Origin: Pseudomonadota bacterium
Lineage (GTDB): Bacteria; Pseudomonadota; Gammaproteobacteria; Steroidobacterales; Steroidobacteraceae
NCBI GenBank assembly: GCA_021777555.1
Contig: JAJYDK010000043.1
Location: forward strand, 1 to 32,627
DNA length: 32,627 bases
Reading direction: 5' to 3'
Both the position numbers and the translations under genes were made by a program. Within the stretch, counting starts at the first letter, position 1; each line of letters starts with the position of its first letter. Below the pieces are notes generated by a model that saw nothing but the letters and a program-made list of their open reading frames with translations, was not told the DNA's origin and searched no databases. Below are positions 8,671 to 17,067 of this stretch, piece by piece.

Positions 8671-8676
8671 ATTATG
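8671..8676 (-). promoter_or_regulatory. Possible -10 box for the oxidoreductase operon (leaderless)
   Basis: On the minus strand CATAAT is followed by 7 nt and then ATG 8663, so transcription would begin at or next to the A of the start codon. No good -35 element is seen at 16-18 nt, so confidence is low. The box overlaps the alternative ATG at 8672; only one reading can be right. Confidence 0.3.
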
Positions 8677-8748
8677 CCTGCCGGATTTTCGCCGGATCGT
8701 GGAACTTCTCGCGGCCTGGAGCGCCCAGATCCTGTGTGGATGTGCCTA

Positions 8749-8776
8749 CTGCCGGGCCGGACGGGCCTGCTACACT
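8749..8776 (+). promoter_or_regulatory. Possible promoter for the small membrane protein gene (leaderless)
   Basis: TACACT at 8771-8776 stands 7 nt before ATG 8784, with a weak CTGCCG at 8749-8754 (16-nt spacer) as a possible -35. Transcription would start at the ATG. No Shine-Dalgarno sequence precedes the gene, which fits a leaderless message. Confidence 0.35.
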
Positions 8777-8783
8777 GCGGACC

Positions 8784-9104
8784 ATGGATTCACGCACCGG
8801 ATCTCACGCCACCCCTTCCCGGGCGCCGCGCGCGCGCCGAGAGCTGCTGCTCATCGGGGGTGCCCTGGCGTTCGGACTGCTGGTCATTCCACTGCTGATC
8901 TGGACTGTGGGGCATTGGACCCTGGGGCCGTATACGCATGGCGATTCCGGGCCGGGCTACGGACCCTTGACGCTGTTCGGCGACTATTTCACAGGCCTCG
9001 TCCGGAGGATTCCCGGCTACTGGACCGTCGCCCTGGGGCCGGTGGCGCTGCTGGGCGCCGTACGGCTGTGGCTCACACTGTTTCGACGCCTGCCGCGGAT
9101 TTGA
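8784..9104 (+). CDS. Small integral membrane protein, unknown function
   Basis: A 106-residue protein not recognised. The N-terminus (about 25 residues) is polar and arginine-rich, followed by a strong transmembrane helix at about 27-47 (LLLIGGALAFGLLVIPLLIW), a Gly/Pro/Tyr-rich loop and a second helix at about 80-98 (VALGPVALLGAVRLWLTLF), ending in basic residues. Both ends would face the cytoplasm by the positive-inside rule. The frame is open further upstream to 8610, but that part lies antisense to the oxidoreductase gene, and ATG 8784 has a -10-like box at leaderless distance. It precedes prc by 66 nt and may be cotranscribed with it. Confidence 0.7.
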   Translation: MDSRTGSHATPSRAPRARRELLLIGGALAFGLLVIPLLIWTVGHWTLGPYTHGDSGPGYGPLTLFGDYFTGLVRRIPGYWTVALGPVALLGAVRLWLTLFRRLPRI

Positions 9105-9170
9105 CCCCTTGAGTTCGCCGGCCCCGCACCCGATCTCGATACCCCAAAGACTGCATTGAGCACCTTCAAG

Positions 9171-11303
9171 ATGACCAAGCCCCTGCGCCATCCCCTCGGC
9201 TGGCTCACCGTGACCGCCTCGGTGCTCGCGCTCGTTGCGGCGTTCCTCCTGTTGCGCGACCCGGCCAGCGCCTCGAGCCTGCCGCCGGGGGCCCTCGCCC
9301 CGACCTCGAATCAGCGCGCCATCGCGCGCAAGGTCACCCGCATCCTCGGGGAAACCCAATACAGCCAGCTGCCGATCGACGCGCATTTCTCGCAGCTGGC
9401 CTTCGATCGCTACCTGCACTTCCTCGATCCCGAGCACACCTACTTCCTCGCGAGCGACGTGCAGCAGCTGTCGATGTACCGCGACTCGTTCGCCAAGCTG
9501 ATCGAGGCTGGAAAACTCGACCCGGCCTTTCTCATCTTCCAGCGCTTCAAGGAGCGCAATCGGGAGCGGATGAACTACGCCATCGGGCTGCTCGACAAAG
9601 AGCCCGATTTCAACACGAAGGCCACCTACGACTTCGATCGCAAGCATGCGCCGTGGCCGGCGGATGATGCTGCGATGAATGCGCTGTGGCGCAAGCGTGT
9701 TACCGATGATGTGCTATCACTCATGCTCGCCGGCAAGACATGGCCGCAGGCGGCGAAGATCCTGCGTGCGCGCTACAAGGCCGTGATCGAACGCGTTGAC
9801 CAGATCACATCCGAGGACGTGTTCGAGGACGTGATGAACGCCTATGCGCGCACTTACGATCCGCACACGACCTATTTCTCGCCGCGCAACTCCGAGGAAT
9901 ATCGCATCCAGATGAGCCTGAACTATCAGGGCATCGGCGCCTCGCTGCAGCTCATCGACAACTATGTGACCGTGATGAACGTGATCCCCGGGGGCCCGGC
10001 GGCGGTGGCCGGCACGCTCAAGCCCCAGGATCGCATCACCGGTGTCGGGGAGGGCACGAGCGGCCCCATCACCGACGTGGTGGGCTGGCGCCTGGACGAT
10101 GTGGTGCAGCTGATCCGCGGCAAGGCCGGCACCACGGTGCGCCTGGAGATCCTGCCCGCCGGGGTGCACCCTGGCGCCAAGGAGCAGGTGCTGAGCTTCG
10201 TGCGCAACAAGATCACCCTCAAAGCCCAGGAGGCCCAGAGCAAGCTCAAGGTGCTCCAGCGCCATGGCCAAATCTACCGGATCGGCGTCATCACCGTGCC
10301 GAGCTTCTACGAGGATGTGGCGGCGGAGAATGCGGGAGACCCGAATTACCGCAGCACCACCCGGGATGTACTGCGGCTGCTGCGCAAGCTCGAGCAGCAG
10401 CACATCGACGGACTGATCCTCGATCTGCGCGATGACGGCGGGGGATACCTGCCGGAAGCCACCGCGCTGACCGGCCTGTTCATCCAGCATGGCCCGGTGG
10501 TGCAGCTGCGTGATCGCAGCGGCCGGATCGAGGTCCTCGATGATCCGGAGAAGAGCCCGGCCTACACCGGCCCGCTTGCGGTGCTCGTCAACCGCTACAG
10601 CGCCTCGGCTTCCGAGATTTTCGCGGGCGCCATCCAGGACTATCACCGCGGCCTCATCATCGGCCAGAACACCTTCGGCAAGGGCACGGTGCAGAATCTC
10701 ATCCCGCTCGACAGCTGGAGCCGCAAGCCGGTCGACGGCCAGCTCACCGTCACCATCGGCAAGTTCTATCGCGTCACGGGCCAGAGCACCCAGCATCGCG
10801 GCGTGATTCCCAACATCGTGCTGCCCTCGCCCATCAATCCGAAGCAGGTCGGCGAGAGCGCCCTGCCGCAGTCCCTGCCCTATGACCGCATCGACGGGGT
10901 GCCCTTCCAGATCGCGACGGGCCTCGCGGCGGTTCCGCCCATCGCGCAGCTCAATGCCGACGAGCTGGCTCGGCAGCGCCGCTCCCCTGACTTCCAATGG
11001 TTGCAGGCGGACATCTCGGACATCGAAGGGATGCAGTCGAAACAGACGGTCTCCTTGAACATCGCGACGCGCCGCGCCGAGCGTGCAAGCGAGGACAAGG
11101 AGCTGCTGGCGCTCGAGAACACGCGGCGGGCCGCATTCGGGCTGGCACCGCTGAAGCACGCCAGTCAGATCGGCAGCACCGGGGACAAGCTTCCCGACGT
11201 CGTGCTCGATCAGGCGCAGGACATCATGGCCGACATGATTCGCCTCGACGGCATTCCCCTGCCGTCGGTGCAGACCGCCAAGATCGCCACGCATACACGG
11301 TGA
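9171..11303 (+). CDS. prc: Carboxy-terminal processing protease Prc (Tsp)
   Basis: Periplasmic tail-specific protease that degrades proteins with nonpolar C-termini, including tmRNA-tagged ones, and trims envelope proteins. A signal peptide or anchor (hydrophobic run at about 12-28) leads to an N-terminal helical domain, a PDZ domain around 235-330 (NYQGIGASLQL, VIPGGPAA) and the S41 catalytic core. By the spacing of E. coli Prc (Ser430, Asp441, Lys455) the triad is Ser479 in RYSASASEIF, Asp490 in QDY and Lys504 in FGKGTVQ, all present. A DUF3340-type C-terminal region follows. ATG 9171 is chosen over TTG 9156 because it begins a normal signal peptide. 710 residues, close to the E. coli length. 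Confidence 0.96.
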   Translation: MTKPLRHPLGWLTVTASVLALVAAFLLLRDPASASSLPPGALAPTSNQRAIARKVTRILGETQYSQLPIDAHFSQLAFDRYLHFLDPEHTYFLASDVQQLSMYRDSFAKLIEAGKLDPAFLIFQRFKERNRERMNYAIGLLDKEPDFNTKATYDFDRKHAPWPADDAAMNALWRKRVTDDVLSLMLAGKTWPQAAKILRARYKAVIERVDQITSEDVFEDVMNAYARTYDPHTTYFSPRNSEEYRIQMSLNYQGIGASLQLIDNYVTVMNVIPGGPAAVAGTLKPQDRITGVGEGTSGPITDVVGWRLDDVVQLIRGKAGTTVRLEILPAGVHPGAKEQVLSFVRNKITLKAQEAQSKLKVLQRHGQIYRIGVITVPSFYEDVAAENAGDPNYRSTTRDVLRLLRKLEQQHIDGLILDLRDDGGGYLPEATALTGLFIQHGPVVQLRDRSGRIEVLDDPEKSPAYTGPLAVLVNRYSASASEIFAGAIQDYHRGLIIGQNTFGKGTVQNLIPLDSWSRKPVDGQLTVTIGKFYRVTGQSTQHRGVIPNIVLPSPINPKQVGESALPQSLPYDRIDGVPFQIATGLAAVPPIAQLNADELARQRRSPDFQWLQADISDIEGMQSKQTVSLNIATRRAERASEDKELLALENTRRAAFGLAPLKHASQIGSTGDKLPDVVLDQAQDIMADMIRLDGIPLPSVQTAKIATHTR

Positions 11304-11307
11304 GAGA

Positions 11308-11353
11308 GCGAGCCCGGCCGGCACATGCCTCACGCATGGCCGCCCGGGCTCGC
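11308..11353. terminator. Hairpin between convergent genes (prc and coiled-coil gene)
   Basis: A 10-bp perfect stem, GCGAGCCCGG at 11308-11317 with its complement at 11344-11353, surrounds an inner 5-bp hairpin (CATGC at 11324-11328, GCATG at 11334-11338). It starts 5 nt after the prc stop and ends 3 nt before the stop of the opposite gene. No T tract on either strand. A shared bidirectional terminator is the likely role. Confidence 0.5.
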
Positions 11354-11356
11354 AGC

Positions 11357-12409
11357 CTATGTCAACAACACCCCGTGGATGTCCCAGGTGTTCTCGGCCA
11401 GCACGTTGGGCACCCCCGCCATGGGACCCGCTCCGGTGACTGCGGCATCCGTGTCGGAGGCGAGGAACTCGGCCATCGGAATGGCGTCCTTCTCGGGATC
11501 GCCATAACGGGTGAGCGGCCGCAGCCGCTCGGTACGCACCCTGATCTCCTGGCTCAGGCTCGCATGGGAGTTCAGCAGCGCCTCCGCCCGCTCGATCTGG
11601 CCCATCAGCACCTCGCACTCCTGCCGTGAGCCGTACACATCGATCACCTCCCGGTGCCAGGTCGCCTCCCTCGCGCGCATGACGAGGAGCGGCATCGGTG
11701 TGAGCTTCAGGCACAGCACCTCCGCATAGGCGATGACGGCGAGATTGATGGCGCGACGCCCCTCGAGGGACAGTCCCGGGAATTCGGGGATCGGCACCGC
11801 CGCGAGATCCACCATCACCTGCCGGGCGGCGGCAAGGGAGACTTCTGAGGCGTCCGAGCCCGCGCGCGCATGCGCAATCGCCTGCTCGAGCGCGCGACGC
11901 TTGAAGAAATGCCAGAAGCGGCGCAGCGTTCCGTGGCGCCGCTCGAGCTCGAGCAGGCGCTCGCGCTCGTGGTTCGCCAGCTGCTGCGCGAGGCGCAATT
12001 GCTGCTCGGCCGACTGCCGCCGGGCGAACTGCCGGCGATTGTGCTCGGCGAGATGCTGACGCCGCTCGCGCTCCTCGCACTGGGCGGTGAGCTCGGCACA
12101 AAATCGCTCGAGGAGCTCATGGCCCGATTGCCACAGCCGCCGCAGCTGGAAGAACACCAGTGCCGGATAAGCGCTCTCGCTCGAACCGAGGCGCGTCTCG
12201 AGCGCCGCGAGGGTCTCCTGCACCCGTCGGGTGACGCCCTCCTGCTGCTTGATGCGATCCTTGAGCCGATCGACCTCGGCGCGCAGGTCACCATAGGCCT
12301 TCTTGAGCTCCGCGCGATTGCGGAATAGCGCAAGGACCCGATGATCTTCGGGCTGGGACTCGCCTCCGAGGGCGAGTTTGAGAAATCCGAGCTGTCGATA
12401 TGCCTTCAT
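11357..12409 (-). CDS. Coiled-coil protein of unknown function
   Basis: Not recognised. 350 residues, no signal peptide, no clear membrane helix. Residues about 30-75 (ELKKAYGDLRAEVDRLKDRI and on) and 105-165 (very rich in Glu, Arg, Gln, Leu) look like two coiled coils separated by a hydrophobic/aromatic stretch (ALVFFQLRRLW). A basic aromatic patch RRFWHFFKRRALEQ follows at about 163-176, then a more globular part (200-300) with PIPEFPGLSLEGRRAINLAVIAYAE. The end (305-350) is acidic and loose. It sits 29 nt behind the DUF1249 gene on the same strand, so they are probably cotranscribed. No ribosome binding site is evident before ATG 12409. It could be a cytoplasmic scaffold or membrane-peripheral protein, but nothing shows this directly. 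Confidence 0.75.
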   Translation of the reverse strand: MKAYRQLGFLKLALGGESQPEDHRVLALFRNRAELKKAYGDLRAEVDRLKDRIKQQEGVTRRVQETLAALETRLGSSESAYPALVFFQLRRLWQSGHELLERFCAELTAQCEERERRQHLAEHNRRQFARRQSAEQQLRLAQQLANHERERLLELERRHGTLRRFWHFFKRRALEQAIAHARAGSDASEVSLAAARQVMVDLAAVPIPEFPGLSLEGRRAINLAVIAYAEVLCLKLTPMPLLVMRAREATWHREVIDVYGSRQECEVLMGQIERAEALLNSHASLSQEIRVRTERLRPLTRYGDPEKDAIPMAEFLASDTDAAVTGAGPMAGVPNVLAENTWDIHGVLLT

Positions 12410-12438
12410 GAGGGTGCGGCCGCGCCGCCCACATCACA

Positions 12439-12894
12439 TCAGGCGGTCGCCAAGAAGCGGTGCCCCCGCTCCGCGCAGTACTCCAACCATTTGTTTAGCA
12501 TCATATTGCGAGCCCAACGCTGATCCAGTTCACGCTCCGCGATACGCGCGGCCGATCTGGAGCCGGACGGGCCTTCGCCGGCCCAATCGCCGGCCTCCAC
12601 CAGGCGGACGTCGTGATAGATCCGCAGGCGCATGTCCGGGCAGCTGACCAAGCCCTGTCCCTCGGGGATGAGGTAGGTGAGCCGGGCCAGGGTCGTATAG
12701 GGCGAGCGCTCCGTGACGGTGAGCAGCAGATCACAATCGCCTTCGATCCGGGAGCGGTGCGTGCCCGCAAGGCGCGCAAGGTCCCCCGCCAGCCAACCGA
12801 GGCGGATGAAATTGCTCTCGTAGAGCCCCATGAGCGCCACGAAGCTGCGAGGCCGCGCCCGCCAGGAAACCCGTGTCAGTGTGTCGCCGAGCAT
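12439..12894 (-). CDS. DUF1249 family protein (YqiB-like)
   Basis: 151-residue soluble protein that matches the DUF1249 family: FVALMGLYESNFIRLGWLAGDL near the N-terminus, DCDLLLTVTERSPYTTLARLTY, and the MRLRIYHDVRLVE block in the middle, ending with a Trp/Tyr-rich helix (NKWLEYCAERGH). The family is widespread in gammaproteobacteria, E. coli YqiB lying between cpdA and nudF, but has no established function. ATG 12894 is chosen because a good promoter with its -10 exactly 7 nt upstream points to a leaderless start; the frame continues upstream only as antisense to ppsR. Probably cotranscribed with the following coiled-coil gene. Confidence 0.88.
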   Translation of the reverse strand: MLGDTLTRVSWRARPRSFVALMGLYESNFIRLGWLAGDLARLAGTHRSRIEGDCDLLLTVTERSPYTTLARLTYLIPEGQGLVSCPDMRLRIYHDVRLVEAGDWAGEGPSGSRSAARIAERELDQRWARNMMLNKWLEYCAERGHRFLATA

Positions 12895-12901
12895 CGCTAC
12901 G

Positions 12902-12929
12902 ACTATAACCGAGGGAGATGACAGTGCAA
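12902..12929 (-). promoter_or_regulatory. Promoter of the DUF1249 gene, predicted leaderless
   Basis: On the minus strand TTGCAC (12929-12924) and TATAGT (12907-12902) are separated by 16 nt. The next 7 nt lead straight to ATG 12894, so the expected +1 is the start codon itself. No Shine-Dalgarno sequence can fit. This is the best of the three leaderless candidates in the window. Confidence 0.5.
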
Positions 12930-12988
12930 GCGGCCAGGGCACGGTCCTGCGCGTGCAAATTTCGTGCGAGACGCGGCGGATGCCTGCA

Positions 12989-13810
12989 TCAGGGACGCAG
13001 CCGGCGCTCGATGCCGGTGGTGTTGAGAATACGGCTGGCGATCTCCTCGATGGAGCACTCGGTGGTATCGAGCGAGGGAATGCCGTGCCGGGAGAACAGC
13101 GCCTCGGCCGCCCGCAGCTCGTAGCGCACCTGCTGCGGCGAGGCGTAGCGGCTCTGCGGCCGGCGCTCGTTGCGGATCTGCTGCAGCCGCTCGGGCTTGA
13201 TGGTGAGCGCATAGATTTTGCCCCGATGGGGCTCGATGCGCTGCGGCAGACGGCTCGATTCCAGGTCATCGTCCGTGAGCGGGTAATTGGCCGCGAACAC
13301 CCCGTACTGCAGCGCCATGTACAGGCACGTCGGGGTCTTGCCCGAGCGGGATACGCCGACCAGAATGACATCGGCACGCTCATAATCGCCACCCGTGCCA
13401 TCGTCATTGGCGAGCGCGAAGTTGGTGGCATTGATGCGCGCCGTGTAGGCGCCCAGGTCCGCCATGCCGTGCGCCCGCCCGGCGCGATGGGTTGAGCGCG
13501 TGTTGAGCTCCTGCTCCAGGGGGCCGACGAAGGCGGCGAAGAAATCCAGGCACAGCCCGTTCGAGCGCCGCACCACGTCCCGAAGCTCATCCTGCACCAT
13601 GGTGCTGAAGACGATCGGGCGCAGCCCGTCCTCGACGGCCGCCCGGTCGATTCGTCGCGCCGCTTCCTCCGCCTTGTCAAGACTCGACACAAATGGCAGA
13701 GTGATCGATCGATACTCGAGACCCTCGAACTGGGTCATGAGGCTGTGACCGAGCGTTTCCGCGGTCACTCCCGTCTGGTCCGAAACGAAGAACACGGTTC
13801 GTCGGCTCAC
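12989..13810 (-). CDS. ppsR: PEP synthase regulatory protein PpsR (bifunctional kinase/pyrophosphorylase)
   Basis: DUF299-family enzyme that inactivates phosphoenolpyruvate synthase by ADP-dependent phosphorylation of a threonine next to the catalytic histidine, and reactivates it by phosphate-dependent removal. Signs are the N-terminal RTVFFVSDQTGVTAETLG, the P-loop GVSRSGKTPT at 152-161, and SRLPQRIEPHRGKIYALTI-type residues after it; 273 residues, the normal size. The start is GTG 13810, with no strong ribosome binding site. It is divergent from ppsA across 211 nt, so enzyme and regulator are paired. The target threonine is present in the neighbouring PpsA. Confidence 0.96.
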   Translation of the reverse strand: MSRRTVFFVSDQTGVTAETLGHSLMTQFEGLEYRSITLPFVSSLDKAEEAARRIDRAAVEDGLRPIVFSTMVQDELRDVVRRSNGLCLDFFAAFVGPLEQELNTRSTHRAGRAHGMADLGAYTARINATNFALANDDGTGGDYERADVILVGVSRSGKTPTCLYMALQYGVFAANYPLTDDDLESSRLPQRIEPHRGKIYALTIKPERLQQIRNERRPQSRYASPQQVRYELRAAEALFSRHGIPSLDTTECSIEEIASRILNTTGIERRLRP

Positions 13811-14021
13811 GGTGCGGGGCTCGGTTGCGAATTCCTGGGCTCAGTGTTCCACCGCCCGCGGCGCAGAGCAAGCGCAAGGCCGCCAAGCTCCGATGCCGCC
13901 CCTCGCACGCGCGCTGCTCCTCCCTGGCGCACATCGAGTACACTTCGATCGGCGTGCCTGGCCGTAGGCGAAATCAGCCTCCATTGCAGGCGCATGGCGG
14001 CAACCGGAGGTTCCCTTCACC

Positions 14022-16385
14022 GTGGACGCATACGTCATTCCCTTCGAGCGGTTAGGAATACGCGACATCGAGACCGTGGGCGGCAAGAACGCCTCCCTGG
14101 GCGAGATGATCGGCTCACTGGCGAGGCTCGGCGTGCACGTACCCGGTGGATTCGCGACGACCGCGCGCGCGTTTCGGGACTTCCTCGAGCAGGACGGGCT
14201 CGACGCGCGCATCCGCGCTGAGCTCGCCTCGCTTGATGTGGACGATGTGGCGCGCCTGGCGGTCTCGGGCGCTCGCATCCGGCAGTGGATTCTCTCGACA
14301 CCCTTCCCGCCTAAGCTCCAACAGGCGGTGAAGGATGAGCTCCGGCGAATGAGCGGGGGCGCCGAGATCGCCGTCGCGGTGCGATCGTCGGCCACCGCCG
14401 AGGACCTCCCCGAGGCCTCTTTCGCCGGGCAGCAGGAGACATTTCTCAATGTCCGCGGAGAGACCCAGGTGCTCGCGGCGATGCACGAAGTGTTCGCGTC
14501 ACTGTTCAACGACCGCGCCATCGCGTACCGCGTCCACCAGGGATTCGATCACGAGGCGGTGGCGCTCTCGGCGGGCGTGCAGCACATGGTGCGCAGCGAC
14601 CTTGGCGCGAGCGGCGTGATGTTCACCCTCGACACCGACTCCGGGTTCCGGGACGTGGTGTTCATCACCGCCTCCTACGGCCTCGGGGAGACGGTGGTAC
14701 AGGGCGCGGTCAATCCCGATGAGTTCTACCTCTACAAGCCGGCCGTCCGCGCGGGAAGACCGGCGGTTCTGCGTCGCAACCTCGGCGCCAAAGCGATCAA
14801 AATGGTGTATGCGCCACCGGGATCCGGCGAGCGGGTGCGCACCGTGGAGGTGCCCGAGAGCGAGCGTATGCGCTTTTGCCTCACGGACGCCGATCTCACT
14901 TCGCTCGCCCAGCAGGCGCTCATCATCGAGCAGCACTACGGCAAGCCCATGGACATCGAGTGGGGCAAGGACGGCGAAAGCGGCCAGCTCTTCATCCTGC
15001 AGGCCCGGCCGGAGACCGTGCAGAGCCGCGTGGGACGCACCGTGCAGCGCTTCTCGCTCAAAGCACGAGGCAGCGTGCTCGCCACCGGCCGCAGCATCGG
15101 CCAGCGCATCGGGTCGGGCCCGGCGCGCATCATCCGTGACGTGGAGGAGATGGCCCGGGTGCAGGCCGGCGATGTGCTCGTGGCCGACATGACCGACCCC
15201 GATTGGGAGCCGGTCATGAAGCGCGCATCGGCCATCGTGACCAACCGCGGCGGCCGCACCTGCCACGCAGCCATCATCGCGCGCGAGCTCGGCATTCCGG
15301 CGGTGGTCGGCTGCGGCGACGCCACACGGCGCATCCGCGAAGGACAGCCGGTGACCGTCTCCTGCGCCGAGGGCGACACGGGGTATGTGTACGAGGGACT
15401 GCTCGAGTTCGAGCACCGCCAGGTCGAGCTCGACTCGCTGCCGGCGATTCCCGTGAAGATCATGATGAATGTCGGCAATCCCGACCGGGCGTTCGACTTC
15501 GCGGGCATTCCCAACCGCGGCGTGGGACTCGCGCGGCTGGAATTCATCATCAACCGCATGATCGGCGTGCATCCGCGCGCCCTGCTCGAGTACGACCGCC
15601 TGGATGAGGCCCTCAAGGAACAGATCCGCTTGCAGATGGCCGGCTACGAGGACCCTGTGGGCTTCTACGTCGAGAAGCTCTCGGAGGGCATCGCCCAGAT
15701 CGCCGCCGCCTTCGCACCGGAACCGGTGATCGTGCGCCTCTCGGACTTCAAGTCGAACGAGTACGCCAACCTCATCGGCGGCAGCCGCTATGAGCCGCAC
15801 GAAGAGAATCCCATGCTCGGCTTCCGGGGCGCCTCGCGCTACGTCGACGAGAGCTTCAGGCCCTGCTTCGAGCTCGAGTGCCGCGCCGTCAAGCGCGTGC
15901 GCGAGCAGATGGGACTCACCAATATCCAGGTCATGGTGCCTTTCGTGCGCAGCGTGAAGGAAGCGCGTGAGGTGACCGGGCTGCTTGCCGCGAACGGTCT
16001 GAGGCGCGGCGAGCACGAGCTGAAGATCATCATGATGTGCGAGCTGCCGACCAATGCGCTGCTCGCCGGGGAGTACCTCGAGCACTTCGACGGCATGTCG
16101 ATCGGCTCGAACGATCTGACGCAGCTCACGCTGGGCCTCGATCGCGATTCGGCCATCCTCGCCCGGCAATTCGACGAGCGCGACGAGGCGGTCCGGCGCC
16201 TGATCGGCATGGCGATCGCCGCGTGCCGAGCCCAGGGCAAGTACATCGGCATCTGCGGCCAGGGGCCCTCGGACCATCCGGATTTCGCGCGCTGGCTGCT
16301 CGAGCAGGGCATCGAGAGCCTCTCGCTCAACCCGGACACGGTGGTGGACACCTGGCTGTTCCTGGCGGGCGAGTCTCGCGCCTGA
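14022..16385 (+). CDS. ppsA: Phosphoenolpyruvate synthase
   Basis: Converts pyruvate, ATP and water to PEP, AMP and phosphate in gluconeogenesis. 787 residues in three parts: an N-terminal ATP-binding domain ([30 protein letters not shown]), a mobile phosphohistidine domain with [21 protein letters not shown] (His415, and the PpsR target Thr413 two residues before it), and a C-terminal PEP/pyruvate TIM barrel ([24 protein letters not shown]). Starts at GTG 14022 with GGAGG at 14006-14010, an 11-nt spacing that is slightly long. Divergent from ppsR. Regulation by reversible Thr phosphorylation is expected. Confidence 0.97.
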   Translation: MDAYVIPFERLGIRDIETVGGKNASLGEMIGSLARLGVHVPGGFATTARAFRDFLEQDGLDARIRAELASLDVDDVARLAVSGARIRQWILSTPFPPKLQQAVKDELRRMSGGAEIAVAVRSSATAEDLPEASFAGQQETFLNVRGETQVLAAMHEVFASLFNDRAIAYRVHQGFDHEAVALSAGVQHMVRSDLGASGVMFTLDTDSGFRDVVFITASYGLGETVVQGAVNPDEFYLYKPAVRAGRPAVLRRNLGAKAIKMVYAPPGSGERVRTVEVPESERMRFCLTDADLTSLAQQALIIEQHYGKPMDIEWGKDGESGQLFILQARPETVQSRVGRTVQRFSLKARGSVLATGRSIGQRIGSGPARIIRDVEEMARVQAGDVLVADMTDPDWEPVMKRASAIVTNRGGRTCHAAIIARELGIPAVVGCGDATRRIREGQPVTVSCAEGDTGYVYEGLLEFEHRQVELDSLPAIPVKIMMNVGNPDRAFDFAGIPNRGVGLARLEFIINRMIGVHPRALLEYDRLDEALKEQIRLQMAGYEDPVGFYVEKLSEGIAQIAAAFAPEPVIVRLSDFKSNEYANLIGGSRYEPHEENPMLGFRGASRYVDESFRPCFELECRAVKRVREQMGLTNIQVMVPFVRSVKEAREVTGLLAANGLRRGEHELKIIMMCELPTNALLAGEYLEHFDGMSIGSNDLTQLTLGLDRDSAILARQFDERDEAVRRLIGMAIAACRAQGKYIGICGQGPSDHPDFARWLLEQGIESLSLNPDTVVDTWLFLAGESRA

Positions 16386-16410
16386 GGAGCCCCGGCCTGA
16401 GAAGTCTGCG

Positions 16411-16458
16411 CCTGGCGCCCCACCTGCCCGCGAAGGCGGCTGACCCGGGGCGCCTAGG
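16411..16458. terminator. Hairpin between convergent ppsA and orn
   Basis: Arms CCTGGCGCCCC (16411-16421) and GGGGCGCCTAGG (16447-16458) pair over 11 bp with one bulged T. It lies 26 nt after the ppsA stop and overlaps the stop codon of orn on the other strand, so it could stop transcription in both directions. No T tract. Confidence 0.4.
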
Positions 16459-17008
16459 CCCGGTATGCGGGCATGAACAGCTTCTCGCGGTAGAACCTCA
16501 GTTCCCGAATCGATTCGCGGATGTCCGAAAGCGCGAGGTGTGCGTCCTCCTTCTTGAAGCCCTCGGACACCCCCGGCGCCCAGCGGCGCGCCAACTCCTT
16601 CAGAGTACTCACATCGAGATTCCGGTAATGGAAGAAGCGCTCCAGGCGGGGCATTTGGCGGGCGAGGAACCGCCGGTCCTGGCATATGCTGTTGCCGCAC
16701 ATGGGTGATGCGCCCGGATCCACCAGCGGAGAGAGGAATTCGAGCGTGCGTGCCTCCGCCGCCGCCGTCTCGATGGAGCTTGCGCGCACCCGGGCGAGCA
16801 GCCCCGAGCCGCCGTGCTGCTTCTGGTTCCACTCATCCATGGCGCAGAGCGCCGTCTCGCTCTGGTGGATGGCCATGGCCGGCCCCTCGGCGATTACGTT
16901 GAGCTCCTTGTCGGTGACGATGGTGGCGATTTCGATGATGACGTCGGTGTCGGGCTTCAGACCCGTCATTTCCAGGTCGATCCAGATCAGGTGCTCGGCG
17001 CTCGGCAT
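16454..17008 (-). CDS. orn: Oligoribonuclease
   Basis: 3'-5' exoribonuclease of the DEDDh family that finishes degradation of 2-5-nt RNAs, including pGpG from cyclic di-GMP breakdown. All five catalytic residues are seen: Asp11 and Glu13 in WIDLEMTGL, Asp111 in [10 protein letters not shown], His157 and Asp162 in [13 protein letters not shown]. 184 residues, normal length. ATG 17008 is chosen over the longer frame because it starts the conserved fold and has GGAG 6 nt upstream. Divergent from rsgA, with 59 nt between the start codons, an arrangement common in gammaproteobacteria. Confidence 0.97.
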   Translation of the reverse strand: MPSAEHLIWIDLEMTGLKPDTDVIIEIATIVTDKELNVIAEGPAMAIHQSETALCAMDEWNQKQHGGSGLLARVRASSIETAAAEARTLEFLSPLVDPGASPMCGNSICQDRRFLARQMPRLERFFHYRNLDVSTLKELARRWAPGVSEGFKKEDAHLALSDIRESIRELRFYREKLFMPAYRA

Positions 17009-17067
17009 GCTCGCTCCGGGTGGGCCAGGTGGGCGCGATGAGCCCAATCGGCAATAATCGCTGGCCC

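Noticed and set aside
9717..12101. 794-codon minus frame opposite prc and into the next gene
   Set aside because: It crosses the intergenic hairpin and overlaps two real genes in another frame; composition is low-complexity.
12895..13692. Upstream extension of the DUF1249 frame
   Set aside because: Lies within ppsR in another frame; the family domain begins at ATG 12894.
14499..16832. 777-codon minus frame opposite ppsA
   Set aside because: Shadow of ppsA codons, rich in His, Arg, Glu; no domain, and it runs into orn in the wrong frame.
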